A stretch of 64,000 nucleotides of DNA, taken from Hippea alviniae EP5-r. Lineage in GTDB: Bacteria; Campylobacterota_A; Desulfurellia; Desulfurellales; Hippeaceae. The notes beneath the pieces are model-generated. The model did no database searches and was not told the DNA's origin. It worked only from the letters and a program-made list of their open reading frames with translations. A program made the translations under genes and the position numbers. Positions 17,466 to 25,743 of this stretch are shown here, in pieces. The stretch covers positions 434,001-498,000 of the forward strand of contig NZ_ATUV01000001.1 of NCBI RefSeq assembly GCF_000420385.1. The letters are read 5' to 3'. Every line of letters begins with the position of its first letter. The first letter of the stretch is position 1.

Positions 17466-19348
17466 TACTCTATTCTTGCTGCTGTTAGTCTGTCTGTTTC
17501 GTAAATTCCCCTTATGAATCTGTCAAAGAAGCCCGTTGGAACACCTATGACAGAAAGTACATAATCGCCATCCTTTGCACAGCCAACAATTCTTCCACTT
17601 ACATCGCCAGATGACCAGATAAACTTTAGCTTTCCATTAACAAGCTCAAACAGTTTCAAGTTGTATGCGTTGTAGTGCTGTTTGGCTATAGTTATATGGT
17701 TTGACATATAGTTTCTCAAACCAAGCAGATAAATTTTGCCATTTTCTTTCTGTATTCTTATTGCTTTTGGTATTTCCACACTTGCTTTTCTGTATAGCTC
17801 TTCAACGGGCTCTTCGTTGTTCTCTATGTCAACAGGGTATCTTTGGATAAGTCTTTCTCCTTGGCCAAAACCATACGATGTTGTTTGGACGACTTTACCC
17901 AAAGCTGTGTTATACACTTCAAGCTGCTTGAATTTGTTTATAAACACTATATCGTTCTTAACTTTGAAGAACTCGTAGAAGCTGTCTGGTTGTATAGGAA
18001 GCTTGAGTTCTGATACAGGCTTGAATGTGTTTAAGCTGAGTTCGTATATAGGCCCATAAAATGGCTTTGATACGCTTGCCTTTTGGGCTATGAGAATAGG
18101 ATGGTTGCTGAACTTGTTATAGAATCTTATGTGGTATGGTAAATCTTCAACAATGGGCACAAACCGTTTATCTTTTATATATCCCACAGCCGATGAGAGT
18201 GCTCCATATCTGTTGAAGTTGCTTATAGCTATAAGTGTTTTTCCGTTTATCTTTGCGGAGTCTATGTTTATGATGTTGTATCCGTAAGATAGGTCGTAAA
18301 GTTTTTCAAAACTATCCCACTGAAATCTATAAACTTCGATTTTTGAGCCCTGAGTTATAACAACTTTACTTGAATTATCGCTGTCAAATAGGCCGTAATA
18401 GAATGCCGTTGTTCCATATCCAATCGGTTTATAGAATACAACTTTGTATGTAGAAGAAGACATCTGAAGGCCTGTGTAAGGGCTATACAATCCAAACCTG
18501 TTTAAAATAGATTCCCAGAATGTTAGCTTCGGCCTTAATCTTAGGTTTGAAGCAACTAAGTTTTCCGGTGGTATGGTTTGTATTGGTTGTGAATTTAGAA
18601 CAAGTTGGGTCTCTTTGTCTATTGCTAAGGAATTTGCCAGCATTACATTGCCGCTGTAACCATTATAGAGCTTAAACTTTAAATCCTTATCCCTTATCGT
18701 TGAAACGGTTATTATAAGGTCTGCACTTAAAACATTTGCTAATCTCTTTATCGCCGTTTTTTCATAAAGTGAGTTTATTCTGTTGTTAACGATTGCTATT
18801 TGAACCCTATCTTCGCCTATAACGAAAAACCTATTGGTCTGTTCAAGCTTTGACTTTAGTGTTTTGTATATGTATGGATTTCTTGTTATTATGGCAACTG
18901 TATAAGATGCCTTTCCTGAAGTGAAGTAATCTCCAACTTTTGGTTTGCCTATTATCTCCTTTTCGCCGTTTGGTATTATGCCAAGCCCTATTAGATACTT
19001 CTTCTCTCTTTCTACGCCTTGTGTTATTACAGCTATTGCTTTATGCTCAAATGTTTTTACAACATTTGCATATGCTATCCCTTCCTTTAGCTGGACAGGT
19101 TTATCTGAATTTAACGGCACGAAACTGCCCAAGTTTCTGTATATGTAAACGAAATAATTTCTGCTTAATCCATCGAGTTCACCTTTGTTTAGCTCAACCT
19201 TGTTCCCATTTACCGCTATTACCTTGCCATTTACAATGTGAAGTTTTGACATTATCTGTTCTGTCAGATTATCAAATACATCCGCTTTTGATGTTTGAGA
19301 AAACCCAAATACAAAAATTACAATCAGGATAGATAAAAATTTTTTCAT
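17462..19348 (-). CDS. exported protein of unknown function, possible FlgT-like domain and beta-propeller
   Basis: 628 residues with a clear signal peptide (MKKFLSILIVIFVFGFSQTSKA). Residues about 38-140 (NGKVIAVNGNKVELNKGELDGL, split here by rule into shorter view: GKVIAVNGNKVELNKGELDG) resemble the C-terminal domain of FlgT and related envelope proteins. Residues about 145-235 look like a TolB-N/FlgO-type alpha/beta segment (VAIITRNPYIYKTL, ADLIITVSTIRD). From about 285 the sequence is a series of beta repeats (GYGTTAFYYGLFDSD, YGYNIINIDSAKI) like FG-GAP/VCBS propellers. I do not recognise the protein as a whole. It probably sits in the periplasm or outer membrane, and is coupled by overlaps to valS and the deacetylase. 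Confidence 0.6.
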   Translation of the reverse strand: MKKFLSILIVIFVFGFSQTSKADVFDNLTEQIMSKLHIVNGKVIAVNGNKVELNKGELDGLSRNYFVYIYRNLGSFVPLNSDKPVQLKEGIAYANVVKTFEHKAIAVITQGVEREKKYLIGLGIIPNGEKEIIGKPKVGDYFTSGKASYTVAIITRNPYIYKTLKSKLEQTNRFFVIGEDRVQIAIVNNRINSLYEKTAIKRLANVLSADLIITVSTIRDKDLKFKLYNGYSGNVMLANSLAIDKETQLVLNSQPIQTIPPENLVASNLRLRPKLTFWESILNRFGLYSPYTGLQMSSSTYKVVFYKPIGYGTTAFYYGLFDSDNSSKVVITQGSKIEVYRFQWDSFEKLYDLSYGYNIINIDSAKINGKTLIAISNFNRYGALSSAVGYIKDKRFVPIVEDLPYHIRFYNKFSNHPILIAQKASVSKPFYGPIYELSLNTFKPVSELKLPIQPDSFYEFFKVKNDIVFINKFKQLEVYNTALGKVVQTTSYGFGQGERLIQRYPVDIENNEEPVEELYRKASVEIPKAIRIQKENGKIYLLGLRNYMSNHITIAKQHYNAYNLKLFELVNGKLKFIWSSGDVSGRIVGCAKDGDYVLSVIGVPTGFFDRFIRGIYETDRLTAARIEY

Positions 19349-21966
19349 CTTTTTATTCCTTTTAACTGTTCTATTCTGGCCTTTGTTTTCTTATAAACCG
19401 TCGTTATCTCTTCAAGCTCTGCTTTCTTCTCTTCAATTAGCTCTTTTGGTGCTTTTTCTAAAAATGCCTGATTTGTTAGCTTGTTATTTAAAAATGATAG
19501 CGATTTCTCCTGTTTTTTCAACAGCTTTTCCAATCTTGCTATCTCTTTTTCTATATCTATGTTGCCTTCCACGGGTAAGTATATATCTCCATAGATTGTT
19601 GATTGAACAATGCACTCTTCTTCTATTTTGTCTGTGATTACCAGGTTTTCAACACCAGCCAAGGCATAAATGTAATTCTTGAAATTTACGATAATTGATT
19701 GCACCTGTTCATTGGCTGTTTTTATGTAAACCTTTATCTTTTTGGCAGGCGGTATGTTATTTTCGCTTCTTAGGTTTCTTATAGACCTTATCGTATCAAG
19801 CACTATATCCATTGATGACTCTATCTCTTCAGAAATTAAAGACTCCTTAAACTCTGGATATGGTGCAATCATTATCGATTCGCCCGTTTTGTTTGGTAAT
19901 TTCTGCCAAAGTTCTTCGGTTATGAACGGTGTAAATGGGTGCAAAAGCCTTAGAGTTGTCTCAAATACTTCAAGCAATGTGTATTTTATAGAGTATGAGA
20001 ACTCATCGTTCAAATGGACTTTGCTCATCTCTATGTAATAGTCGCAAAACTCGTGCCATAAGAATTGATATATGGCACTTGCTGCTTCGTTGAATTTGTA
20101 TTCTTTAAAGCTACCTTCAACCTTTTTGATTGTTTTTGCGAGTCTTGATTTAATCCAAATGGAAGCTGGTGAGAGTTTCTTTGGTTTCTCTTTGAATTCC
20201 TGACCTTCGGTGTTGAGTTTTATGTATCTAAAGGCGTTCCAGATTTTGTTCATGAAACGCTTGTATCCTTCGATTTTGTCTTCGGATAGCTTTATATCCC
20301 TGCCCTGGGCGGCTAATATTGCAAGTGTAAACCTTAGAGAGTCTGCTCCGTATTTTTCGACAACTTCCAACGGATCTATAACATTACCCTTTGTTTTACT
20401 CATCTTTTGGCCATATTGGTCTCTTACGAGCGCATGTATATAGACATCTCTAAATGGCACATCCTTTTTGAAGTGCAAACCCATCATCATCATACGGGCA
20501 ACCCAGAAGAAGATAATATCAAAGCCAGTAACCAATAGACTCGTTGGGTAAAATCTCTTTAGATCTTCTGTTTCTTCAGGCCAACCCAGTGTTGACATAG
20601 GCCATAAGGCAGACGAGAACCATGTATCTAGAACATCTTCTTCTTGAACGAGATTTGAGCTTCCGCAATGCTCACAAACCTTTGGCTCTTCTTCTGATAC
20701 CGTGTATTTGCCGCACTCTTCGCATTTATAGACGGGTATTCTATGACCCCACCAGAGCTGCCTTGATATACACCAATCCTTTATATTATACATCCACTCA
20801 AAGTATGTTTTCTCCCAGTTTTTGGGTATAAAACGGGTTTTTCCTTCTTCAACGGCTTTTATAGCAGGCTCTGCCAACGGTTTTGTCCTTACAAACCACT
20901 GCTCAGACACATAGGGCTCAATTGTTGTATGGCATCTATAACATGTGCCTACGGCGTGTTTATGTTCTGCCGCATTCTTTATGAATCCTTTGCTTTCAAG
21001 CTCTGCTACAAGCTTTGACCTGCACTCGAATCTATCAAGGCCCTTGTAATGCAGAGCTTCTTCTGTCATTTTGCCGTAATCGTCGATTGCAACGACTATT
21101 GGTAAATTATGCCTTCTTCCCACTTCAAAGTCGTTTGGGTCATGTGCCGGTGTTATCTTTACAACGCCTGTTCCAAATTCCATGTCAACATACTCATCGG
21201 CTATTACAGGAATGGCTTTATTCTTGATTGGTAGTATAACATTCTTTCCTATTATGTTTTTGTATCTCTCGTCGTTTGGATTTACGGCAACTGCAGTATC
21301 TCCAAACATAGTCTCTGGTCTTGTCGTTGCGACAATTACACCACCACTTCCATCTTCAAACGGATACTCGATATAGTAAAGTTTGCCTGTCTCTTCCCTG
21401 TATTCAACTTCCAAATCGCTTAAGGCTGTGTGGCATCTTGGACACCAGTTTATAATGTATTTATCCTTGTAAATCAGCCCTTCTTTGTAAAGCTGAACAA
21501 ACACCTTTCTTACAGCTTTTGAGAGCTGTTCATCCATCGTAAAACGCAGTCTTGACCAGTCGCAGCTCAAACCCAATCTTTTTATCTGTTCAACTATTCT
21601 GTTGCCGTATTTCTCTTTCCACTCCCAAACCTTCTCAACAAACTTCTCTCTGCCCAAATCTTCCTTTTTTATACCCTTAGATGCTAAATCCTTCTCGACC
21701 ATGTTCTGGGTTGCTATGCCTGCATGGTCAGTTCCTGGCACCCATAGGACATTGTATCCCTTCATACGCTTGTATCTGACCATAATGTCCTGCAGTGTGC
21801 CATTTAGGGCGTGTCCTATATGAAGAGCACCCGTGACATTTGGCGGCGGTATAACTATACTAAAATTCTCTTTATCTTCTTTTTCTGTTGGTTTGAAATA
21901 GCCGTTTTCTTCCCAAAATTTATACCATTTTGTCTCAAAAGCCGGTGAATACTTTGTCTCTTCCAT
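19345..21966 (-). CDS. valS: valyl-tRNA synthetase
   Basis: Charges tRNA-Val and edits mischarged Thr. 873 residues, a normal length. Class I signatures: GALHIGHALN at 46-55 (HIGH 49-52), the KMSKTKGN loop, TTRPETMFGDTAV in the editing domain, zinc-type CxxC pairs around CEECGKYTV and CEHCGSS, and the C-terminal coiled coil (about 805-870). Starts 14 bases after iorB. Confidence 0.97.
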   Translation of the reverse strand: MEETKYSPAFETKWYKFWEENGYFKPTEKEDKENFSIVIPPPNVTGALHIGHALNGTLQDIMVRYKRMKGYNVLWVPGTDHAGIATQNMVEKDLASKGIKKEDLGREKFVEKVWEWKEKYGNRIVEQIKRLGLSCDWSRLRFTMDEQLSKAVRKVFVQLYKEGLIYKDKYIINWCPRCHTALSDLEVEYREETGKLYYIEYPFEDGSGGVIVATTRPETMFGDTAVAVNPNDERYKNIIGKNVILPIKNKAIPVIADEYVDMEFGTGVVKITPAHDPNDFEVGRRHNLPIVVAIDDYGKMTEEALHYKGLDRFECRSKLVAELESKGFIKNAAEHKHAVGTCYRCHTTIEPYVSEQWFVRTKPLAEPAIKAVEEGKTRFIPKNWEKTYFEWMYNIKDWCISRQLWWGHRIPVYKCEECGKYTVSEEEPKVCEHCGSSNLVQEEDVLDTWFSSALWPMSTLGWPEETEDLKRFYPTSLLVTGFDIIFFWVARMMMMGLHFKKDVPFRDVYIHALVRDQYGQKMSKTKGNVIDPLEVVEKYGADSLRFTLAILAAQGRDIKLSEDKIEGYKRFMNKIWNAFRYIKLNTEGQEFKEKPKKLSPASIWIKSRLAKTIKKVEGSFKEYKFNEAASAIYQFLWHEFCDYYIEMSKVHLNDEFSYSIKYTLLEVFETTLRLLHPFTPFITEELWQKLPNKTGESIMIAPYPEFKESLISEEIESSMDIVLDTIRSIRNLRSENNIPPAKKIKVYIKTANEQVQSIIVNFKNYIYALAGVENLVITDKIEEECIVQSTIYGDIYLPVEGNIDIEKEIARLEKLLKKQEKSLSFLNNKLTNQAFLEKAPKELIEEKKAELEEITTVYKKTKARIEQLKGIKR

Positions 21967-21980
21967 TCTTTCACCCCTTT

Positions 21981-22559
21981 TTATGCGTATTCTTTTGCAA
22001 GATTTACACCATAGCTAAAAGCAGTGGCATTAACTGTTCTGAGTTTTTCTGGCAACACATCATCTATGGCTTCAAAGAAGTATTTCTCGTCAATTGGCAA
22101 AAATTTAGATAAAACGCCAAGCATAATTGTATTTGTCAATCTTGGATTACCCAGCTTTTTTGCATCTTCTGAGAATTTTCTCTTTATTAATTTTTCCACA
22201 GTTAAGCTCTGTATCATCTCATCAATCTTGTTTTCATCTATTGTTTGGCCTATAATTGGGACGATTCTATCGTTTGCTATTACTTTTGATGCAGGATTTA
22301 GGTATTCAACCCAGCGAAGAAGTTCAACCTTTTCTGTTGCAAACATAAATTGAACGCTGCCCTTTTTGTCTGTTGGTGAATACACTTTATCTCCAAATCT
22401 TACCGATGCCGAGACTGAGCCACCTCTTTGACTCATGCCGTGAATCTCGCTCTTTTTCACATCAAAACCGGCAAGCATACAAGCCTGAGCAACTATATTA
22501 GAAGCTGTGATTATGCCATCTCCACCTACACCGACAAATAGAACGCTTGTTATGTTCAT
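21981..22559 (-). CDS. iorB: indolepyruvate ferredoxin oxidoreductase, beta subunit
   Basis: 192-residue gamma-type subunit of the 2-oxoacid:ferredoxin oxidoreductase family: VGVGGDGIITASNIVAQA at the N-terminus and SEIHGMSQRGGSVSASVRFG are diagnostic. With IorA it oxidatively decarboxylates aryl pyruvates from aromatic amino acid breakdown to aryl-acetyl-CoA, reducing ferredoxin. Overlaps the iorA stop by four bases, as expected for tightly paired subunits. Confidence 0.93.
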   Translation of the reverse strand: MNITSVLFVGVGGDGIITASNIVAQACMLAGFDVKKSEIHGMSQRGGSVSASVRFGDKVYSPTDKKGSVQFMFATEKVELLRWVEYLNPASKVIANDRIVPIIGQTIDENKIDEMIQSLTVEKLIKRKFSEDAKKLGNPRLTNTIMLGVLSKFLPIDEKYFFEAIDDVLPEKLRTVNATAFSYGVNLAKEYA

Positions 22560-24325
22560 TTCTCCTCCTTAGGCACGATAGCACCTTCTATAGGACATAC
22601 ATGTTTGCACACTTCACAACCTGTACACAACACTTCATCTATTATCGCCTTCTTGTTTTTAAAATCTATGGCAGGACATGCTATGCGCAGACATCTTTTG
22701 CAGCCCGTGCATTTGTCTGCAACAACCGTAAGCGGCTTATCTTTTATCTTTTTGGGAGCTAAAACACACGGCCTTGTTGGTATAATTACACTCAAGCCAT
22801 CGTGGTTTATCTCTCTTTCAATGAGTTCTTTTGTCGTCTTGTAATCATACTGGTCAACTTCGAACACCCTTTCTATGCCAAGGGATTTTGCCAACTCTTT
22901 TATCTTTATTGGCTGGAAATCTTCACCTTTCAATGTAAATCCTGTCGATGGGTCTGGCTGACCACCTGTCATAGCTGTTATTCTATTGTCGAGTATGATA
23001 ACCGTCATATTTGCTTTGTTTACATGCGCATCTATGAGTGGTTGAATGCCTGTATGGAAGAATGTTGAATCTCCTATTACCGCAACGACCTTCTCTTTGC
23101 TTTGAGCTTTTGCTATACCAACAGCCATTGATATGCTTGCACCCATACAGACGGTTGTATGCATGGCGGCTAATGGTGGTAAGGCTCCAAGCGTATAGCA
23201 TCCTATATCGCCTGTTATGAATATGTTTCTTATCGAGTGCAGTATGTCAAATATTGGTCTGTGTGGGCATCCAGGACACAAAGCAGGTGGTCTTTTTGGC
23301 AGTTCAAACGCATTGAACACCTTTGTCGTTTTGTCTTTGAGTATGCCGGCCTTGTGCAGGCCTTCTTCGACTATATCAAGATTAAACTCACCATCAACAG
23401 GAAAATATTTTTTTCCTTCTATGTTTATGCCTGCTATTTTTAGCTCTTCTTCCATAAACGGCTCTAACTCTTCAACGACTAAAACCTTATCGAACTGTTT
23501 TACAAACTCTCTTATCTTGTTTATGGGCATAGGATAGCTAAAGCCAACCTTGAAGATGTGAGCATCTGGCAGTATCTCTTTTACATAATTGTAAGCCATA
23601 CTGGAGGTTATTATGCCTATGTTGTTTGAGCCGCTTTCTATTTTGTTTAGTGGCGTCTCTTCTGAGAACTTTTTTAACTCTTCAAGTCTGTTTATTACAA
23701 CCTTGTGCCTTTGTATGGCATTTGACGGTATCATTACATATTTTCTAAAATCCTTTTTTAGTTCTAACTCTTGCTCGTTGTCCAATGTTCTTGGGTCAAA
23801 CTGAACCATGCCGAGTGAGTGTGATACTCGTGTTGTGCTTCTGAAGATTACCGGTGTATCAAACTTTTCGCTAACGATAAAAGCATACTGCATAAAACCC
23901 ATCGCTTCGAACGGGTCTGATGGCTCTATCAATGGAACTTTGGCGAATTTTGCATATCTTCTTGAATCCTGCTCGTTTTGTGATGAGTGCATGCCTGGGT
24001 CATCGGCCACAACAACAACAAACCCGGCATTCACGCCTGTGTAAGACGATGTCATAAGCGGGTCTGCAGCGACATTTAAACCCACGTGTTTCATCGTTGC
24101 AAAGCTTCTTACACCAGCCAAAGAAGCGCCCAAAGCCGCTTCAAATCCCGCCTTTTCATTTGGAGCCCATTGAGCCGTAACGGTTGGATAGTTTTTGAAA
24201 TGCTCAAGTATTTCGCTTGATGGTGTTCCAGGATAACCGCTTCCGAAACGGGCATTACCTTTATATGCACCTATTGAGATTGCCTGATTTCCACTAACTA
24301 TCTTTTTTACCAGTTTAAAACTCAC
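22556..24325 (-). CDS. iorA: indolepyruvate ferredoxin oxidoreductase, alpha subunit
   Basis: 589-residue catalytic subunit. N-terminal pyrimidine-binding half begins GNARFGSGYPGTPSSE; the thiamine-diphosphate half has CPGCPHRPIFD, GDIGCYTLG and GDSTFFHTGIQPLIDA. At the C-terminus two ferredoxin-type clusters are visible, CTGCKRCLRIACP and CTGCEVCKHVCP. The first has the four-residue gap before the last cysteine that is usual in IorA. Start is GTG at 24325 with GGAG nine bases upstream. Indicates amino-acid fermentation or reverse carboxylation in an anaerobe. Confidence 0.95.
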   Translation of the reverse strand: MSFKLVKKIVSGNQAISIGAYKGNARFGSGYPGTPSSEILEHFKNYPTVTAQWAPNEKAGFEAALGASLAGVRSFATMKHVGLNVAADPLMTSSYTGVNAGFVVVVADDPGMHSSQNEQDSRRYAKFAKVPLIEPSDPFEAMGFMQYAFIVSEKFDTPVIFRSTTRVSHSLGMVQFDPRTLDNEQELELKKDFRKYVMIPSNAIQRHKVVINRLEELKKFSEETPLNKIESGSNNIGIITSSMAYNYVKEILPDAHIFKVGFSYPMPINKIREFVKQFDKVLVVEELEPFMEEELKIAGINIEGKKYFPVDGEFNLDIVEEGLHKAGILKDKTTKVFNAFELPKRPPALCPGCPHRPIFDILHSIRNIFITGDIGCYTLGALPPLAAMHTTVCMGASISMAVGIAKAQSKEKVVAVIGDSTFFHTGIQPLIDAHVNKANMTVIILDNRITAMTGGQPDPSTGFTLKGEDFQPIKIKELAKSLGIERVFEVDQYDYKTTKELIEREINHDGLSVIIPTRPCVLAPKKIKDKPLTVVADKCTGCKRCLRIACPAIDFKNKKAIIDEVLCTGCEVCKHVCPIEGAIVPKEEK

Positions 24326-24338
24326 CTTTGCACTCTCC

Positions 24339-24698
24339 TTAGAATGCTATTTTTATTACTGTTTTCACATTGCCGCGTGGCGTGAAGTCGCCAATTACTT
24401 CAAGATGCTTAGGTTTTAGTGTCTCTTTTAATGCGTTAAAAATCTCGTTTGTCGCATCTTCGTGTGATATATATCTATCTCTGTATTTGTTTAAAAACAG
24501 TTTTAGGGATTTTAGTTCGATTACATACTTATCTGGCACATATTTTATTTTTATAGTGGCAAAATCGGGATATCCGCTTCTTGGACATTTGCATGTAAAC
24601 TCGGGAAACTCTATGCTTACTTCATAATCATTTTCTGGGTGTTTATTCTCCCATACTTCAAGTTTAGCTTCTTCTATTGCTTTTTCTCCATACTTCAT
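24339..24698 (-). CDS. queF: NADPH-dependent 7-cyano-7-deazaguanine reductase (type I QueF)
   Basis: Reduces preQ0 to preQ1 in queuosine biosynthesis. The frame opens at 24737, but the ATG at 24698-24696 is chosen because of the GGGGGTGG site just upstream, giving 119 residues, short-form (type I) size. The catalytic cysteine is the second one in [15 protein letters not shown]; the substrate-binding [14 protein letters not shown] and HEDATNEIF blocks follow. First gene of the 20-gene minus-strand run. Confidence 0.92.
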   Translation of the reverse strand: MKYGEKAIEEAKLEVWENKHPENDYEVSIEFPEFTCKCPRSGYPDFATIKIKYVPDKYVIELKSLKLFLNKYRDRYISHEDATNEIFNALKETLKPKHLEVIGDFTPRGNVKTVIKIAF

Positions 24699-24788
24699 TT
24701 GCCACCCCCTGTAAAAAACTAACCCTATTTTTAGCATAAAGAGACGATGATTACAAGATTATAAAGATAAAAAGGCATGTTGGATTAA

Positions 24789-24812
24789 AATTCTTGATAT
24801 AATTCTTGATAT
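24789..24812 (+). repeat. exact tandem duplication of 12 bases in the metF promoter
   Basis: AATTCTTGATAT occurs twice head to tail (24789-24800 and 24801-24812). Each copy supplies the left part of an extended -10 (TGATATAAT from the first copy, TGATATTTT from the second). Confidence 0.8.
24795..24803 (+). promoter_or_regulatory. extended -10 promoter element for metF
   Basis: TGATATAAT gives a consensus extended -10 (TGnTATAAT). No convincing -35 lies 16-18 bases upstream, which is acceptable for extended -10 promoters. Predicted start of transcription would be near 24810, about 65 bases before the metF start. Confidence 0.4.
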
Positions 24813-24876
24813 TTTTATTTTTTTCTTCTAAACTTTCCTGGCTTAATTTAGAAGCTTTAAAAGTGGAGGGCGACTG

Positions 24877-25734
24877 TTGAAAATTTCTGAGATTTTGAAG
24901 CACAAAAAACCGACAATATCGTTTGAATTTTTCCCGCCAAAAAAGATAGAAAACGAAGGTATTCTGTTTAAGACGGTTGAAATTTTAAAGGATTACAATC
25001 CAGACTTTGTCTCAATAACATACGGAGCTGGTGGTTCAACGAGAGAAAAAACGGTTGAATGGACACTGAAACTAAAGAGAAACTACAACTTGAATGTTAT
25101 GATGCATTTAACCTGCATCTCGTCAACGAAGGATGAAATAGATAAAATTATCGAAACGCTGCAAAATGCCAATATCGATAATATACTGGCATTAAGAGGC
25201 GACATACCAGAAAATGGCAAGCTCAACGGCGAGTTCAAGTATGCCTATCAACTTGTTAAATATTTGAAGAGTAAAGGTGATTTCTCCATTGGTGTTGCAG
25301 GTTACCCTGAAGGTCATCCCGAAGCCGAATCATTAAAGAAAGACACAGAGTATTTGAAAAGCAAAATAGAAGCAGGTGGTGAATTCATAATAACACAGCT
25401 GTTTTTTGAAAACAGGTATTTCTTTGACTTTGTTGATAGGATTAGAAAAGCCGGTATTACCGTTCCTGTAATTGCAGGAATAATGCCTATTTTAAATCTC
25501 TCTCAAGTTGAAAGATTTACAAAGATGTGTGCAGCTGGTGTGCCTGAAGGATTAATTGAGTCTATGCAGAACAAAAGCAAAGAAGGTATGTTTAAAATTG
25601 GCGTTGAGTATGCGACAAAACAGTGCGAAGAGCTTTTGCAAAACGGTGTCGATGGTTTGCACTTTTACACACTCAACAAATACAACGCAACAAAAGAGAT
25701 TCTAAATAACCTAAAAAGCAAAGGGCTTCTTTAA
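24877..25734 (+). CDS. metF: 5,10-methylenetetrahydrofolate reductase
   Basis: FAD enzyme reducing methylene-THF to methyl-THF for methionine synthesis or the methyl branch of the Wood-Ljungdahl pathway. 285 residues, the normal bacterial size: SFEFFPPKK near residue 15, FVSITYGAGGSTREKT, LALRGDIPENGKL, GVAGYPEGHPEA and FIITQLFFENRYFFDF are all family blocks. The start is TTG (24877-24879) with GGAGGG six bases upstream; no ATG lies nearby in frame. Stands alone on the plus strand. Confidence 0.96.
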   Translation: MKISEILKHKKPTISFEFFPPKKIENEGILFKTVEILKDYNPDFVSITYGAGGSTREKTVEWTLKLKRNYNLNVMMHLTCISSTKDEIDKIIETLQNANIDNILALRGDIPENGKLNGEFKYAYQLVKYLKSKGDFSIGVAGYPEGHPEAESLKKDTEYLKSKIEAGGEFIITQLFFENRYFFDFVDRIRKAGITVPVIAGIMPILNLSQVERFTKMCAAGVPEGLIESMQNKSKEGMFKIGVEYATKQCEELLQNGVDGLHFYTLNKYNATKEILNNLKSKGLL

Positions 25735-25743
25735 AGAAGCCCT
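25722..25743. terminator. bidirectional terminator between metF and glnS
   Basis: A perfect 22-base palindrome with arms AGGGCTTCTTT / AAAGAAGCCCT. It contains the metF stop (25732-25734) and touches the glnS stop (25742-25744), so both converging genes end inside the hairpin. The following T-tracts are modest on both sides (ATTTATCC on plus, TTTGCTTTTTAG on minus). Confidence 0.75.

Larger units (their letters stand above)
24738..24876. other. divergent intergenic region between queF and metF
   Basis: About 180 bases separate the two start codons. The region is AT-rich with no open frame worth noting. It holds an extended -10 element for metF, an exact 12-base tandem duplication (24789-24812) and, on the minus strand, a TATAAT (24762-24757 area) that might serve queF, though I see no good -35 for it. 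Confidence 0.5.
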
